Shown here: positions 16,355-25,603 of the stretch, in pieces
Layout: the number at the start of each line of letters is the position of its first letter
How positions within the stretch are numbered: position 1 is the first letter of the stretch
Source of the DNA: an uncultured Lachnospiraceae bacterium
Lineage (GTDB): Bacteria > Bacillota > Clostridia > Lachnospirales > Lachnospiraceae
Direction of reading: 5' to 3'
NCBI GenBank assembly: GCA_910576895.1
Contig: CAJTJZ010000007.1
Location: 23,725 to 87,724, forward strand
Length of the DNA stretch: 64,000 bases
Made by a program: the position numbers and the translations under genes
The notes under the pieces: model-generated
What the model saw: only the letters and a program-made list of their open reading frames with translations
What the model was told of the DNA's origin: nothing
Database searches by the model: none

Positions 16355-18751
16355 ATGCAAAAGGAATTAGAAAAGTGGATTAGTAAATTATGGATGTCAG
16401 AATTACTTTCAGGAAAATGTAAACGGCCGGGGAAATTTTTAGGAAAACATCGAATTGAGAATGGACAAGCAATTGTAACATATCGTCCATGTGCTTGGGG
16501 TGTGAAATTGATAGGAACACTAAAAAATGGAAAACAGTGTGAATCTTGGCTGGATCGCATTGGGGATTCCGATTTATTTGGACGATATTTTGAAGGTGCT
16601 ATTTTTGAAGAATATGAACTAGAATATCAATTTGGAGAGGATGATTATTATCGTACTATCGATCCTTATTGTTTTCCGGGACTTTTAACAGATGATGAGT
16701 TATATCTTTTTACGCAGGGAAAGAATTATCATATTTATGAAAAATTTGGGGCACATCCTATGACAATCTATGGTGTAGAAGGAACTTATTTTGCAGTTTG
16801 GGCACCAAATGCAAGGGCTGTACAGCTTGTTGGAGATTTTAACTTTTGGGATGGACGTATTCATCAGATGAATGAAGTGGAAAATTCTGGCGTATATGAA
16901 TTATTTGTGCCAAATGCGAAAGAGGGGATGGCTTATAAATATCAAATTTTAACAGGAGATGGCGAATTTATTATGAAAGCTGATCCTTATGCAAATAGAG
17001 GAGAACTTCGCCCAAAAAATGCTTCGGTGATTGCAGATATTGAGCATTATCCATGGACAGATCAGGAATGGATAAGCAATCGACAAAAGGAAAATCGGGA
17101 TAGTTTACGAAAAAAACCAATGAGTATTTATGAAGTGCATCCCGGCTCTTGGAGAAAAGTGAGAGATGAGGAGGAAAATGGAGGACTTTCTTATCGGGAA
17201 CTTGCTCATCAGCTTGCAGATTATGTGATTGAAATGGGATATACACATATTGAATTAATGGGAATTGCAGAACATCCTTTTGATGGTTCTTGGGGATATC
17301 AAGTAACGGGATATTATGCACCAACAAGCCGTTATGGTACACCAAAGGACTTTATGTATTTTGTGGATTATATGCATTCTCATGGAATTTCTGTTATTCT
17401 TGACTGGGTGCCAGCACATTTTCCAAAAGATGCTCATGGTTTAGCAAGATTTGATGGAAAGCCATTGTATGAGCATCCAGATAAAAGACGTGGAGAACAT
17501 CCGCATTGGGGTACTTACATATTTAATTATGAAAAAAAGGAAGTAGAAAATTTTATTATTGCAAATGCTTTTTTCTGGTTAGAAAAATATCATATTGATG
17601 GTTTAAGGGTAGATGCGGTTGCTTCTATGTTATATCTGGATTATGGTAAAAATGATGGGGAATGGCTGCCAAATGAATTTGGTGGTAAGGAAAATATTGG
17701 TGCAATGAATATGCTTAATCACTTAAATGGGGAATTAGAAAAACAAATTCCGGGGGCAATGATGATAGCAGAAGAATCTACTTCTTGGGAAGGAGTGACA
17801 GCACCAGCGGGATTTGCAGGACTTGGATTTTTATATAAATGGAATATGGGATGGATGAATGATTTCTTATCTTATATTAGCCTTGATCCATATTTTAGAA
17901 AGTATCATCATGGGCAATTGACATTTAGTATGGTATATGCCTATAAAGAAAACTTTATTTTGGTACTTTCTCATGATGAAGTAGTACATGGCAAACATTC
18001 TTTGATTAATAAAATGCCGGGTGAGTATGAGGATAAATTTGCTAATCTTAGAACAGCATATGCCTTTTTCTATGGACATCCGGGGAAAAAGTTATTATTT
18101 ATGGGACAAGAATTTGCACAGTTTGATGAATGGAGTGAAAAACATCAGCTTGATTGGAGACTTCTTGGTGAAACAAAAAATATGGAGATGCAGCGTTTTA
18201 TAAAAGCATTAAATCATCTATATGTAAAATATGATGCTTTATATTATAATGATTATGAAGAAATTGGTTTTGAATGGATGGGCTGTGATGATAGCGAAAG
18301 AAGTATTGTTTCTTTTGTAAGGCGTGGAAGTACAGAAAACAGGCAATTATTATTTGTATGTAATTTCACTCCAGTCGTAAGAGAAAATTATCGTTGTGGT
18401 GTTCCTTGCCTCGGATATTATCATGAAATATTAAATTCCGATCGAAGTGAATTTGGTGGGCATAATATTGTAAATTTAGAACCAATTGATGCAGAACTTA
18501 TATCATGTGATCATAGAGAGGCTTCTATTGAATTTACCTTGCCGGGACTTGCTGTTGTTGTATTTGAATATGATAGTAGAAAAGAAGTTGTGGAACAAGC
18601 AGAGAAACGTGCAGAGAAAAAACGAAAAGAAATGGAGATTTTGGAACAGAAACTTTTAGAGAAAAAGAAGTTAGAGGAGGAAAAAAAGCAGGAGGCTTCG
18701 GAAAATCAGAAAGATCAGAAGGGAGAAGATGCAAATGAGCTGCATTTTTGA
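16355..18751 (+). CDS. glgB: 1,4-alpha-glucan branching enzyme
   Basis: 798-residue GH13 enzyme that introduces alpha-1,6 branches into glycogen. The order is an atypical N-terminal segment (1-110), a CBM48 module (about 125-215, FAVWAPNARAVQLVGDFN), the catalytic barrel and a C-terminal beta domain. Catalytic residues are the nucleophile Asp of DGLRVDAV, the acid Glu of IAEES and the third Asp of LSHDEV; EHPFDGSWGYQ is typical of branching enzymes. The last 60 residues form a highly charged Glu/Lys coiled tail that standard GlgB lacks. No other glycogen gene is adjacent, which is unusual. GAGAGGGA sets the start. Confidence 0.95.
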   Translation: MQKELEKWISKLWMSELLSGKCKRPGKFLGKHRIENGQAIVTYRPCAWGVKLIGTLKNGKQCESWLDRIGDSDLFGRYFEGAIFEEYELEYQFGEDDYYRTIDPYCFPGLLTDDELYLFTQGKNYHIYEKFGAHPMTIYGVEGTYFAVWAPNARAVQLVGDFNFWDGRIHQMNEVENSGVYELFVPNAKEGMAYKYQILTGDGEFIMKADPYANRGELRPKNASVIADIEHYPWTDQEWISNRQKENRDSLRKKPMSIYEVHPGSWRKVRDEEENGGLSYRELAHQLADYVIEMGYTHIELMGIAEHPFDGSWGYQVTGYYAPTSRYGTPKDFMYFVDYMHSHGISVILDWVPAHFPKDAHGLARFDGKPLYEHPDKRRGEHPHWGTYIFNYEKKEVENFIIANAFFWLEKYHIDGLRVDAVASMLYLDYGKNDGEWLPNEFGGKENIGAMNMLNHLNGELEKQIPGAMMIAEESTSWEGVTAPAGFAGLGFLYKWNMGWMNDFLSYISLDPYFRKYHHGQLTFSMVYAYKENFILVLSHDEVVHGKHSLINKMPGEYEDKFANLRTAYAFFYGHPGKKLLFMGQEFAQFDEWSEKHQLDWRLLGETKNMEMQRFIKALNHLYVKYDALYYNDYEEIGFEWMGCDDSERSIVSFVRRGSTENRQLLFVCNFTPVVRENYRCGVPCLGYYHEILNSDRSEFGGHNIVNLEPIDAELISCDHREASIEFTLPGLAVVVFEYDSRKEVVEQAEKRAEKKRKEMEILEQKLLEKKKLEEEKKQEASENQKDQKGEDANELHF

Positions 18752-18844
18752 AACATTTCTTGACATATTTCTTGACATGGTAGAAATATTTTTTGATCTA
18801 TTGATAAATAAAGGGAAAGTAAAACGAAAAAGAAAAGAAGGAAA

Positions 18845-19732
18845 ATGAAAAAGATAATTCGTGTTGGCAGCCGTGACAGTCGCCTTGCTATTATTCAGGC
18901 AGAGCTTATTATGGCAAAGATAAAAAAAGCACATCCAGAGCTTGCCTTAGAACTTGTAACAATGAAAACAACAGGTGATAAAATTCTTGATAGACGTTTG
19001 GAAGATATTGGTGGAAAAGGATTATTTGTAAAAGAGCTGGATAGGGCACTTCTTGATGGCAGAATTGATATTTCTGTTCATAGTCTAAAAGATGTACCAA
19101 TGGAAATTTCAAAAGAACTTCCATTGGTAGCGTTTTCAAAACGGGAAGATCCTAGAGATGCTGTAATTATAAAAACAGAATATAGTGAAATAAAACTTGA
19201 TGGCATTATGGGAACTTCAAGTAGAAGGCGTATCATTCAATTAAAACAACGATATCAGAAAATGAGATTTCAGACAATTCGTGGAAATTTACAGACAAGA
19301 CTACGAAAATTAGAGGAAGAATCTTTTGATCAGATTGTACTGGCAGCAGCAGGGCTAAAGCGGCTTAGAATGCAGGAGAAAATATTTCATATCTTTTCAC
19401 CAGAAGAAATCATTCCTGCTGCTGGACAGGGAATTTTAGCAGTACAAACAAGAACAGGAAATAAAGTATCCTTTTTTCTTGATTGTATTAAAGATCAAAA
19501 ATCGGAAATTGCTGCTCTTGCAGAAAGAAGTTTTGTAAAAGCATTACAAGGAGGATGTAGTTCTCCAATAGCTGCTTATGCACAAATAGCAGGAACGGAA
19601 CTAAAACTACTTGGATTCTATGCTAAGGAAAAAGAAGAAACTTATAGAAAGGATAGTATTGTCGGTTCAATAGAATGTGCAGAAAAAATAGGAGAAAAAC
19701 TAGCAGAAAAAATCAGAAAAGATTTAAACTAA
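18845..19732 (+). CDS. hemC: Porphobilinogen deaminase (hydroxymethylbilane synthase)
   Basis: 295-residue enzyme that joins four porphobilinogen units into hydroxymethylbilane for haem, sirohaem or cobalamin synthesis. Typical segments are IRVGSRDSRLAIIQA, TTGDKILD, GKGLFVKELD, HSLKDVP, GTSSRRR, RGNLQTRL and the dipyrromethane-carrying Cys in GGCSSPIAA (near residue 238). It stands alone with 93 bp to glgB and no other hem genes. TTGACA occurs twice in that gap (18755-18775) but no good -10 was recognised. GAAGGAAA is its ribosome site. Confidence 0.95.
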   Translation: MKKIIRVGSRDSRLAIIQAELIMAKIKKAHPELALELVTMKTTGDKILDRRLEDIGGKGLFVKELDRALLDGRIDISVHSLKDVPMEISKELPLVAFSKREDPRDAVIIKTEYSEIKLDGIMGTSSRRRIIQLKQRYQKMRFQTIRGNLQTRLRKLEEESFDQIVLAAAGLKRLRMQEKIFHIFSPEEIIPAAGQGILAVQTRTGNKVSFFLDCIKDQKSEIAALAERSFVKALQGGCSSPIAAYAQIAGTELKLLGFYAKEKEETYRKDSIVGSIECAEKIGEKLAEKIRKDLN

Positions 19733-19753
19733 AATAGAAATAAATTTTAGTTT
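19726..19753 (+). terminator. Possible terminator after hemC
   Basis: AAACTAAAAT (19726-19735) pairs with ATTTTAGTTT (19744-19753); the stem includes the hemC stop codon and is followed by AGATTTTATT. It is AT-only apart from one pair and so rather weak. Confidence 0.45.
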
Positions 19754-20025
19754 AGATTTTATTAAATAATATTTTTTATAGTTTTAATTTTGCTGTTTTT
19801 GATTAAAAATTGGGATAGATGATTGATGTCGATAACAAAAACAATAGATTCTTAGCACTTTGAAGTTGCATCATTCGAATAAATAGCACCTGTAGATTGG
19901 TTGCAGCCTGTCAGAGGAAATACTATACTGAATATACATTGCAGTGCAGGAAAATGAGAGAAGAATCAAAGGCAGACAAATTTGCCCGGGCAAAAGAGTT
20001 TGTCTGGAAAGGTATAGGTATTTCT

Positions 20026-20694
20026 ATGAGTTTTGGAAAAAATTTGCAGTTTTTGAGACATCTGAGAGGTAATATGACACAGGAGGATTTGGCTGAAAAA
20101 ATGAATATCACTCGTCAAACCGTATCGAAATGGGAACTGGATATGGTGCAGCCCGAAATGGACAAGGCAATAGAGCTTTGCAGACTATTCAATTGCTCAC
20201 TGGATAACTTGTTCCGCGATGATATGGTCGCTTGTAGTGAAGCATATACAAATTTGCGTATTGAGACTGTTCCGGCTTTCCGCTATATAAAGTATGCCGT
20301 TATAAGTGGCGACCCGGAGAGTGACGCTATAGACAGAGTACGTTCCATTGCCCATAAATGCGGTGTGGGCAATCCTCGTGTCATTGGCTGGGATTTTCCA
20401 AATGTGTCACAGGAGCAAATCAATGTTTTCAATATGCATGGTTATGAAGCGGCATGGATACTGCCTGACGGGGTCGTCCCTTCTGATATGGAAGTACATG
20501 AACAAGCAGCCCATAAATATGCAGCAGTACACATTGGAGAGTCTTTTGAAAATCCATTTGTGAGTATTCCCAATGCCTATAAAACGCTTATGGAGTATAT
20601 GCGTGTGAACGGTCTGGAGCATATGGATAAGAATGTTATTCCTTGCTTTGAAACTGACGGAGAGAGTATGGACATTTATATTGCCTGTAAGTAG
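20026..20694 (+). CDS. XRE regulator with GyrI-like effector domain
   Basis: 222 residues from the preferred ATG at 20026, preceded by GGAAAGG; the frame is open up to 19897. An HTH_3 domain occupies residues 3-58 (GKNLQFLRHLRGNMTQEDLA, ITRQTVSKWE, DNLFRDD). The C-terminal 140 residues, from ETVPAFRYIKYAVISG to SMDIYIAC, look like the GyrI/SOUL effector-binding fold found in drug-sensing regulators. The segment is clearly richer in G and C than its neighbours (codons such as GGC, GAC, CGC and CCG are common), which suggests recent acquisition. The target gene is not obvious: downstream lies only a remnant. Confidence 0.8.
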   Translation: MSFGKNLQFLRHLRGNMTQEDLAEKMNITRQTVSKWELDMVQPEMDKAIELCRLFNCSLDNLFRDDMVACSEAYTNLRIETVPAFRYIKYAVISGDPESDAIDRVRSIAHKCGVGNPRVIGWDFPNVSQEQINVFNMHGYEAAWILPDGVVPSDMEVHEQAAHKYAAVHIGESFENPFVSIPNAYKTLMEYMRVNGLEHMDKNVIPCFETDGESMDIYIACK

Positions 20695-20758
20695 TGCAAA
20701 TATGGCAGAATATAACAAAGGATTAATGAATGATGGAATTAGCAAAAGTCAGACATGA

Positions 20759-20896
20759 CATACATTGATAATAAATAGTATTTTCAAACGTGCATTTGAC
20801 AGTGACATTGTCTTTGGAGTGCCTTCAAAAGGAGATTGGCTCGGATATATGTCCGTAGATTTTTATATTAAGATGGCAAAGGCGAATCATTTATAA
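20759..20896 (+). pseudogene. C-terminal remnant of an unrecognised gene
   Basis: A 45-codon open frame without a start codon ends at 20896. It encodes FKRAFDSDIVFGVPSKGD and then WLGYMSVDFYIKMAKA, protein-like in composition and with the same GC-richer codon use as the XRE gene before it. It begins after a stop and lacks a ribosome site, so it is best read as the tail of a deleted gene that came with the XRE regulator. I do not recognise the family. Confidence 0.55.
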
Positions 20897-20913
20897 ATTA
20901 AGGAGTGATTTTC

Positions 20914-21900
20914 ATGTTTCAAATTTCATTGTCTATTATTGAAATGATTTTACATGATTATGGCATACAATCGAAAGTTCACTCTTTTAGTGAACTTCAA
21001 AGAGATGATGATAAAGAACATAATCCAAAATTGAAAGAAGTGCGTTTGATTATAAAAGTAGAATTAAATAATGGTTCTGCCGTTGTCATTAGATTTAAAA
21101 ATGAATTAGGTGTATCTTTAGCGTTAGTAGAGAAACAAAGCCAATTTGCTGTATTATTAAAAGAAAATGGAGTGGAAACACCAACTTTATATAGAAATAA
21201 AGATGGCTTTGCAAAATGGTATTGTATTAATGACTATGATGTTTTTGTAATGGTTGAGGAATTTGTAACAGGAGAACTTTGTTATATTACTACTGAAATT
21301 GCAGAAAAAACAGGAGAATTACTGGCGAAAATGCATACAATTGCAGAAAGAAATCATTTTCACGTAGAAAATAAGGTATTATTTAATCCATTTGCAGAAA
21401 ATGAATTATTTACAGTGTCAGATTTTTTCGCTCATAAAGAAGAATTATGTATAATAGATCAAGCCTTATATCAAGGGATTGTTGAAAAATATAAGGAATA
21501 TAACGATATACTTTCCGAGCTTCAAAAAGAGCCAAGCTATGCTGTTCAAGGGGATATTAGTAATTGTAATTTATATCAAACAGAAAAAGGAGTTTTAGGA
21601 ATTTTTGATTTTAATAGATGTGGAGATAATAATTTATATTGTGATGCCATAATGCAGGCTGTTTTTGAGGCTCGTCTTATGGATTATCCAAAAAACTATG
21701 GAAAAGAAAGGGAACAAAAAATATTAACTGCTTTTTTGAAAGGCTATAAAAAGAAACGACCATTTTCTAATCTCCATCAAAAAATGTATCCTTATTTATA
21801 TGCTATTATTGATGCTTTTTGGAGTGCAGATATTAAGTGGAAAGAACATAGTTTGCTTCAAGAACTTGAAAGAGGAAATCAAAAAACGGTTTGTATGTGA
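20914..21900 (+). CDS. Aminoglycoside phosphotransferase-fold kinase
   Basis: 328-residue protein with the APH/choline-kinase fold. The N-lobe holds VVIRFKNE (ATP-binding Lys region). The catalytic loop reads VQGDISNCN near residue 210, a variant of HGDxxxxN with Gln for His, and the metal-binding Asp is in GIFDFNRCGDN. The fold covers antibiotic kinases, homoserine kinase-like and small-molecule kinases; the substrate cannot be told. The start at 20914 is fixed by AAGGAG (a GTG at 20905 overlaps it). Base composition returns to AT-rich, unlike the patch just upstream. A strong terminator follows. Confidence 0.8.
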   Translation: MFQISLSIIEMILHDYGIQSKVHSFSELQRDDDKEHNPKLKEVRLIIKVELNNGSAVVIRFKNELGVSLALVEKQSQFAVLLKENGVETPTLYRNKDGFAKWYCINDYDVFVMVEEFVTGELCYITTEIAEKTGELLAKMHTIAERNHFHVENKVLFNPFAENELFTVSDFFAHKEELCIIDQALYQGIVEKYKEYNDILSELQKEPSYAVQGDISNCNLYQTEKGVLGIFDFNRCGDNNLYCDAIMQAVFEARLMDYPKNYGKEREQKILTAFLKGYKKKRPFSNLHQKMYPYLYAIIDAFWSADIKWKEHSLLQELERGNQKTVCM

Positions 21901-21989
21901 TTGAAGGAAATTTATCAAAGAATTAGTAATTGTTAGACTATTTTTACTATTTTATAAAAAATTTTGATAGAATTTCCCATTTAGTTTAG

Positions 21990-22020
21990 AAGCCTGCCTA
22001 GATAAGTACAAGGCAGGCTT
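21990..22020 (+). terminator. Strong intrinsic terminator
   Basis: AAGCCTGCCT (21990-21999) pairs perfectly with AGGCAGGCTT (22011-22020), followed by TTTTTATATTTT. Confidence 0.93.
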
Positions 22021-22037
22021 TTTTTATATTTTATGTT

Positions 22038-23219
22038 CTATAGTGCTTTTTCAAAGAAAGCAAGCATATGTTCACTCCAATCTTTACAAGAACAACTATA
22101 TCCCAGACCAACACCATGATCACCTGTAGGATACGTTTCACATAGATGCAAAACATTTGTTTTATCAAGAGCTTCTTTTAACCGAATGGTATTGCTTACA
22201 GGAACACATCCATCGTCTTTATTGGAAAATGCATAAGTCGGTGGATAATTAGAAGTAATATGTAGTTCTACCGATAGTGCTTTTTGAAGTCCTGTTTTTT
22301 GATTTGTAAGGTTTAAGTAACTGCCTTCATGATAATCAGATAGAAAACTAATGACTGGGTAGAGAAGGCCAACATTATCTGGACGGGCAGAAATAGTTTG
22401 GTATTTTTCTAATATAGAGCTATGTTGTTTTTTACTTGCAAATTCTTCTAATACTTTTTGTTTTAAAGAATCATATAAATATGCTTCGCTTGCACAAAGA
22501 TGTCCACCAGCAGAAGCTCCCAATATTATAATCTGATTTGGATTAATTTGATATTCCTCAGCATTAGCACGAATATGCATAATGGCTAGAGCTAAATCCA
22601 TTTGTGGCAGAGGATAATAATTAGGTGTAATTCTATAATTTAAAATAAATGCTTTATAGCCGCCATCTCGTTCCATACGTTGTGCAAGCTGTACACCTTC
22701 AGAATAAGAAGAAAGCATTTCATAAGCACCGCCGGGACAAATAATAACAGCAGGACGTTTTGATAGGTTTCGTTTTTCGGAAGAAACAGCAAGAGATGGA
22801 TAAGGTGGTATAGAACCAGCTCCAGCAGTATTTGCAAATGCTATATTATCTATGATTGGATTGCCTGTAAATAAAAATACACTGTTTTGATTATTTTGAT
22901 CAGAATCTGGAATCCATGGATTTGAATAAGCATTTAGAAACGTTGATACATGATTGGCTTCTTCTTTCCAAAGAGGAATAAAAAGAAAACGCTGTTTTTT
23001 TACTGTTTCCATAAGCAGATTAGCACATTCAAGGAAAGCATCGGATAAAAAAGGGCAGCCCCAATCCATAGAAACTTCTTTTTCTATTTCTGCTAATGTA
23101 TGATGGAAATATTGTTGTGGAACTTGAGAAAGCCAGCAAGAAGGGAATAAATTTCCAATTGCCTCTTTGATTGGTTTTGTATTCATAATTTTTTCTAAAG
23201 TATCATTTTTAGTAAACAT
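22038..23219 (-). CDS. Alpha/beta hydrolase, acetyl-esterase-like
   Basis: 393 residues from the ATG at 23219, set by AAAGGAGG; a longer frame to 23303 has no ribosome site. The C-terminal 260 residues form an esterase/lipase fold: oxyanion segment ICPGGAYEML, nucleophile elbow GASAGGHLC, Asp in NKDDGCVP and His in TGDHGVG. The first 110 residues (from MFTKNDTLEKIMNTKP) are a helical extension not usual for this fold. No signal peptide is present. The enzyme probably removes acetyl or similar esters from sugars inside the cell. It is transcribed away from the LytTR pair. Confidence 0.85.
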   Translation of the reverse strand: MFTKNDTLEKIMNTKPIKEAIGNLFPSCWLSQVPQQYFHHTLAEIEKEVSMDWGCPFLSDAFLECANLLMETVKKQRFLFIPLWKEEANHVSTFLNAYSNPWIPDSDQNNQNSVFLFTGNPIIDNIAFANTAGAGSIPPYPSLAVSSEKRNLSKRPAVIICPGGAYEMLSSYSEGVQLAQRMERDGGYKAFILNYRITPNYYPLPQMDLALAIMHIRANAEEYQINPNQIIILGASAGGHLCASEAYLYDSLKQKVLEEFASKKQHSSILEKYQTISARPDNVGLLYPVISFLSDYHEGSYLNLTNQKTGLQKALSVELHITSNYPPTYAFSNKDDGCVPVSNTIRLKEALDKTNVLHLCETYPTGDHGVGLGYSCSCKDWSEHMLAFFEKAL

Positions 23220-23424
23220 CAGGAAACCTCCTTTTAAAAAAACAGAAAAATTATTGTAGATATTTTTTAAGTTTATTTTAATATGAATATTCTGAAAAAA
23301 CAAGAGTATTTCTTATAAAGCTTGGTAAATAGATATATGTAATGGTAGAAAAAATAAATAACTTATGATATACTAGTTGTGTTTTCCCAAACAATAATGA
23401 AAGGAATGGCAGAAAAGAAGGAAG

Positions 23425-24150
23425 ATGCAATATACAATAGCAATTTGTGATGATGATACAAAAGAATTGCATGAGGCAGAGAAGTTGTGCAAGGAGTATG
23501 GAGAAAAAAATAAAATAAATTTAACAATATGGCTTTATACATCAAGTGTCAATTTAAAAGATTCTATAAAAAAGAATGGCTATCCTGATATTTTATTATT
23601 AGATATTTATATGCCAGATGAGAATGGAATAGAAACAGCAGAATTTTTAAGAAATCATGGCTTTTCTAATCCTATTATTTTTCTTACATCTTCAACAGGA
23701 TATGCAATGGATGCTTATAGATTAGACGCTTTGCAGTATTTTGTAAAACCTTTAGAAAGTAATCGTTTTTTCGATACCTTGAATAAAGCATTTTTACTAC
23801 AAAAAGAGAAGAAAAAACAATATCTTATCTTGCGTGTGGATGGAGTTTTACAAAAAATCCCATTAGCAGAAATTATTTATTGTGAAGCACAAAAACATAA
23901 TAAAGTATTCTATCTTGAGAAAGGAATACAAAAAAGAAGCAGACTCACAATGGAAGAGTTAAGCAAATATTTAAAGGAAAGAGATGGTTTTGTTCAAGTA
24001 GGAAATTCTTATATAATTAATCTTTATCATGTAACTGCGATATCTTCTAAAGAAGTTTTATTTGATACAGAAATGGCACTTCGTTTACCTAGAGGAGCTT
24101 ATACATCCTTAAGAGATTCTTATTTTCGATATTATTGCGAGGAAGAATAA
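23425..24150 (+). CDS. LytTR response regulator (AgrA-like)
   Basis: 241 residues: a receiver domain (about 1-120, phosphorylated Asp in LLLDIYMPDENG, Thr in FLTSSTG, Lys in YFVKP) followed by a LytTR DNA-binding domain (about 135-240, YCEAQKHNKVFYLEKG, FVQVGNSYIINL). GGAAGATG lies upstream of the start. The gene is immediately followed, one base after its stop, by the sensor kinase with which it forms a two-component system. Targets of LytTR regulators include bacteriocin, competence and virulence genes; none is adjacent. Confidence 0.94.
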   Translation: MQYTIAICDDDTKELHEAEKLCKEYGEKNKINLTIWLYTSSVNLKDSIKKNGYPDILLLDIYMPDENGIETAEFLRNHGFSNPIIFLTSSTGYAMDAYRLDALQYFVKPLESNRFFDTLNKAFLLQKEKKKQYLILRVDGVLQKIPLAEIIYCEAQKHNKVFYLEKGIQKRSRLTMEELSKYLKERDGFVQVGNSYIINLYHVTAISSKEVLFDTEMALRLPRGAYTSLRDSYFRYYCEEE

Positions 24151-24151
24151 A

Positions 24152-25444
24152 ATGGCATTAGGAATTACACTAGAATTTAGTATATTACGTAACTTTATTG
24201 AGATATTTTTATTTTGTTTTTTATTTTTAATGTTAGATAAGCCGCGTTTTTCTTGGAAAAAAATAATTTTGTTTTATGCCATATTTCTTATTTTTCATAC
24301 AGTGATTGGTACTCTATGGGTATTATATGAGCCTGCCAGTTATGAAAAATATTGTACTGTTTCCATTGTATTATGGTCTATTTTATTTTTTTATAGTATG
24401 AGTAAAACAACAATTTTTCAGGTATTATATAATATTGCCCTGCAAGTTTTTGTTCTATTATTTGGTATTTTTATTAGTGTTCGTATAGCACAAATCTTTT
24501 TTCATAGTAATCCTTGGATCGATATTCTTTTTCGCATTCTCTATTTTATATTAGTCGTTATTTTATATTATCGGTATTTAAGGAAACCTTATCTTAGTGT
24601 ACTTAGTTATCGAGGGATTCATTGGGCAATGTTAGCATTCGTAGCTTTATTAGGAGATATTATTGTTATTTATTATGGTATGATACCAAGGCATGTTATG
24701 GTACGAACAGTAAGAGAACAAATTATTGCAGTAGGAATTACTTGCCTTCTTTTTATTACCAATATTTATATGTTACAAACGATATTTCTTGTAGAGGAAG
24801 AACGTAAAGTAAAAGAAAAACTAAAGTATAGTATGATGAATAATGCTTTTTTGAAAAAGGAATTTGCCTTAATTGAAGAAAGTGTACAAGAAACAAAACG
24901 TATTCAACATGATATTAAACATCATAATAAAATGATTGCAGAATTTGCTCGTAAAAAAGATATGGAAAATTTATTTCTTTATTTACAGGAATTAGATAAG
25001 GAGAATTGTTTTGTACATTATTGTAATAATCATACAATTAATAGTATTCTAACTATTTATATACAACGTGCAAAAAGGGAGAAAATTGAAGTAACTACTA
25101 AAATAGAGATAAAGCAAGAGATTAAAATTAGAGATATTGATTTGACTTCCATTTTGGGAAATGCATTGGAAAATGCAATTCATGGTTGTATTTTATCGGA
25201 AAAACCATTAAAAGAAATAAAGATAGCTATTTATACAAAAGGGAAAAAATTAGTAATCATTGTAGAAAATACTTGTAAGGAAGATAGTATTTGCTTTATA
25301 GATGGAATGCCAAAATCAAAAAGTCGGGAAGGCATTGGTACTTATAGTATGAAGAAAAGTGTAGATTTTTACCATGGGGATATTGATTTTAGATGCAAAA
25401 ATGGAAATTTTTTATGTAGGATATTAGTAACATTACCTTCTTAG
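24152..25444 (+). CDS. AgrC-type sensor histidine kinase
   Basis: 430 residues. Six or seven membrane segments fill the first 205 residues, then a coiled stretch leads to the H-box (KRIQHDIKHHNK) and a GHKL ATPase domain with the N-box SILGNALENAIHG and G-box SREGIGTYSMKK. This is the HPK10 layout of peptide-pheromone receptors (AgrC, ComD, PlnB). No precursor peptide gene or AgrB lies next to it on this strand; the only AgrB in the window belongs to the opposing locus. It partners the response regulator upstream. Confidence 0.93.
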   Translation: MALGITLEFSILRNFIEIFLFCFLFLMLDKPRFSWKKIILFYAIFLIFHTVIGTLWVLYEPASYEKYCTVSIVLWSILFFYSMSKTTIFQVLYNIALQVFVLLFGIFISVRIAQIFFHSNPWIDILFRILYFILVVILYYRYLRKPYLSVLSYRGIHWAMLAFVALLGDIIVIYYGMIPRHVMVRTVREQIIAVGITCLLFITNIYMLQTIFLVEEERKVKEKLKYSMMNNAFLKKEFALIEESVQETKRIQHDIKHHNKMIAEFARKKDMENLFLYLQELDKENCFVHYCNNHTINSILTIYIQRAKREKIEVTTKIEIKQEIKIRDIDLTSILGNALENAIHGCILSEKPLKEIKIAIYTKGKKLVIIVENTCKEDSICFIDGMPKSKSREGIGTYSMKKSVDFYHGDIDFRCKNGNFLCRILVTLPS

Positions 25445-25466
25445 AATTATTATGATTTTAACTATA

Positions 25467-25503
25467 CTCACGAACGAAAAATTTTTCCTTTTTCGTTCGT
25501 GAG
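25467..25503 (+). terminator. Terminator-like 15-bp perfect hairpin
   Basis: CTCACGAACGAAAAA (25467-25481) pairs with TTTTTCGTTCGTGAG (25489-25503) 22 bp after the kinase stop codon. The T-run lies inside the stem, which makes this an L-shaped or bidirectional terminator. Its right arm runs directly into structured repeat copy 2. Confidence 0.7.
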
Positions 25504-25603
25504 TTCGTGCCGACCGCAACCACGAAGTGGCTTATTTCCTTGTGCGGTCGTGCACATCATGTTATACTGAGCGGTCATGTTTTTCGACCGCCAGTATAAT
25601 CAT
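25502..25603. repeat. Structured intergenic repeat, copy 2
   Basis: Same element as at 51-180: GTGCCGACCGCA / TGCGGTCGTGCAC outer stem, a different and shorter interior with its own CCAC-GAA-GTGG hairpin, and the hairpin ATACTGAGCGGTC / GACCGCCAGTAT at 25564-25598. The right 64 bp match copy 1 except at single positions. The element provides the last codons and the stop of the minus-strand response regulator that ends at 25575. Confidence 0.85.
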
